From a virus, in IMG/VR virus record IMGVR_UViG_3300036985_002899, positions 1 through 48,283 of that record: a DNA stretch of 48,283 nucleotides; one strand, given 5' to 3'. The number at the start of each line of letters is the position of its first letter. Within the stretch, counting starts at the first letter, position 1. Position numbers and translations under genes: made by a program. Shown piece after piece: positions 48,248 to 48,283 of the stretch. Below the pieces are notes generated by a model, which saw nothing but the letters and a program-made list of their open reading frames with translations, searched no databases and was not told the DNA's origin.

Positions 48248-48283
48248 CCTAGGTACACCCCCCTTTACATCCCCGTGGGCAAT

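Noticed and set aside
47461-48283. ATCCCC repeats as a CRISPR array
   Set aside because: Repeat units are only 6-9 bases with irregular spacing, and there are no cas genes.

Overview
The window is a piece of the genome of a lytic, contractile-tailed (T4-like) phage that most likely infects a member of the Bacteroidota (flavobacterial type). The phage assignment rests on recognisable baseplate genes (gp6-like wedge, gp25-like, gp5-like hub/spike), a gp55-like late sigma factor, a DnaG-type primase, an M15 endolysin with holin and spanin-like genes, and phage-encoded tRNAs. The host assignment rests on 23 promoters of the Bacteroidota type (TTTG box far upstream of a TATATTTA box) and on A-rich leaders that mostly lack a Shine-Dalgarno sequence. 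DNA is strongly AT-rich, and every gene I accept lies on the minus strand, so transcription runs from high to low coordinates.

Layout, low to high coordinate. (1) 1-496: N-terminal part of an FAD/NAD(P)-dependent oxidoreductase that runs off the left edge, with its own promoter and a hairpin behind it. (2) 622-15717: about twenty tightly packed genes, most starting with a short amphipathic peptide that ends in (L/I)-x-E around residue 7-14. This resembles the capsid-targeting sequence that T4 internal head proteins carry and that the prohead protease removes. I read the block as an operon of proteins packaged in the head: a kinase, a nucleotidylyltransferase polyprotein, a HAD phosphatase, a possible nuclease and many unknowns. 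(3) 15740-17938: RecB-type nuclease, primase, GIY-YIG endonuclease. (4) 17938-33728: tail and baseplate genes. (5) 33718-36578: small proteins, gp55-like sigma factor, HD hydrolase. (6) 36628-38312: lysis genes. (7) 38379-39571: tRNA-Glu, tRNA-Gln, tRNA-Ser, a structured 238-base non-coding stretch, an oversized Leu-like tRNA and a small lipoprotein. (8) 39548-40902: T5orf172-type and DUF932-type genes. (9) 40981-41411: a non-coding stretch much richer in G+C and CpG than its surroundings. (10) 41412-42080: two tiny membrane peptides, tRNA-His, two odd tRNA-like elements. (11) 42103-48283: about twenty very small genes, many with their own copy of one promoter, plus a RadA-like ATPase, an HTH protein, an AT-hook protein and clusters of ATCCCC repeats.

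How it fits together: small genes, primase, RadA-like ATPase, DUF932 gene and sigma-factor region are preceded by TTTGGC-N18-TATATTTA promoters that host RNA polymerase could read early. The structural and cargo genes instead have TATTTATA in nearly every intergenic gap, a candidate late promoter for the gp55-like sigma factor. Late products would build the tail, load the head with tagged cargo and lyse the cell. The most interesting parts are the tagged cargo operon with apparent protease sites between domains, the iterated promoter array, the three tRNA-like elements that share one acceptor/T-arm half, and the attenuator-like RNA beside tRNA-Ser. All functions are read from sequence motifs without database searches.
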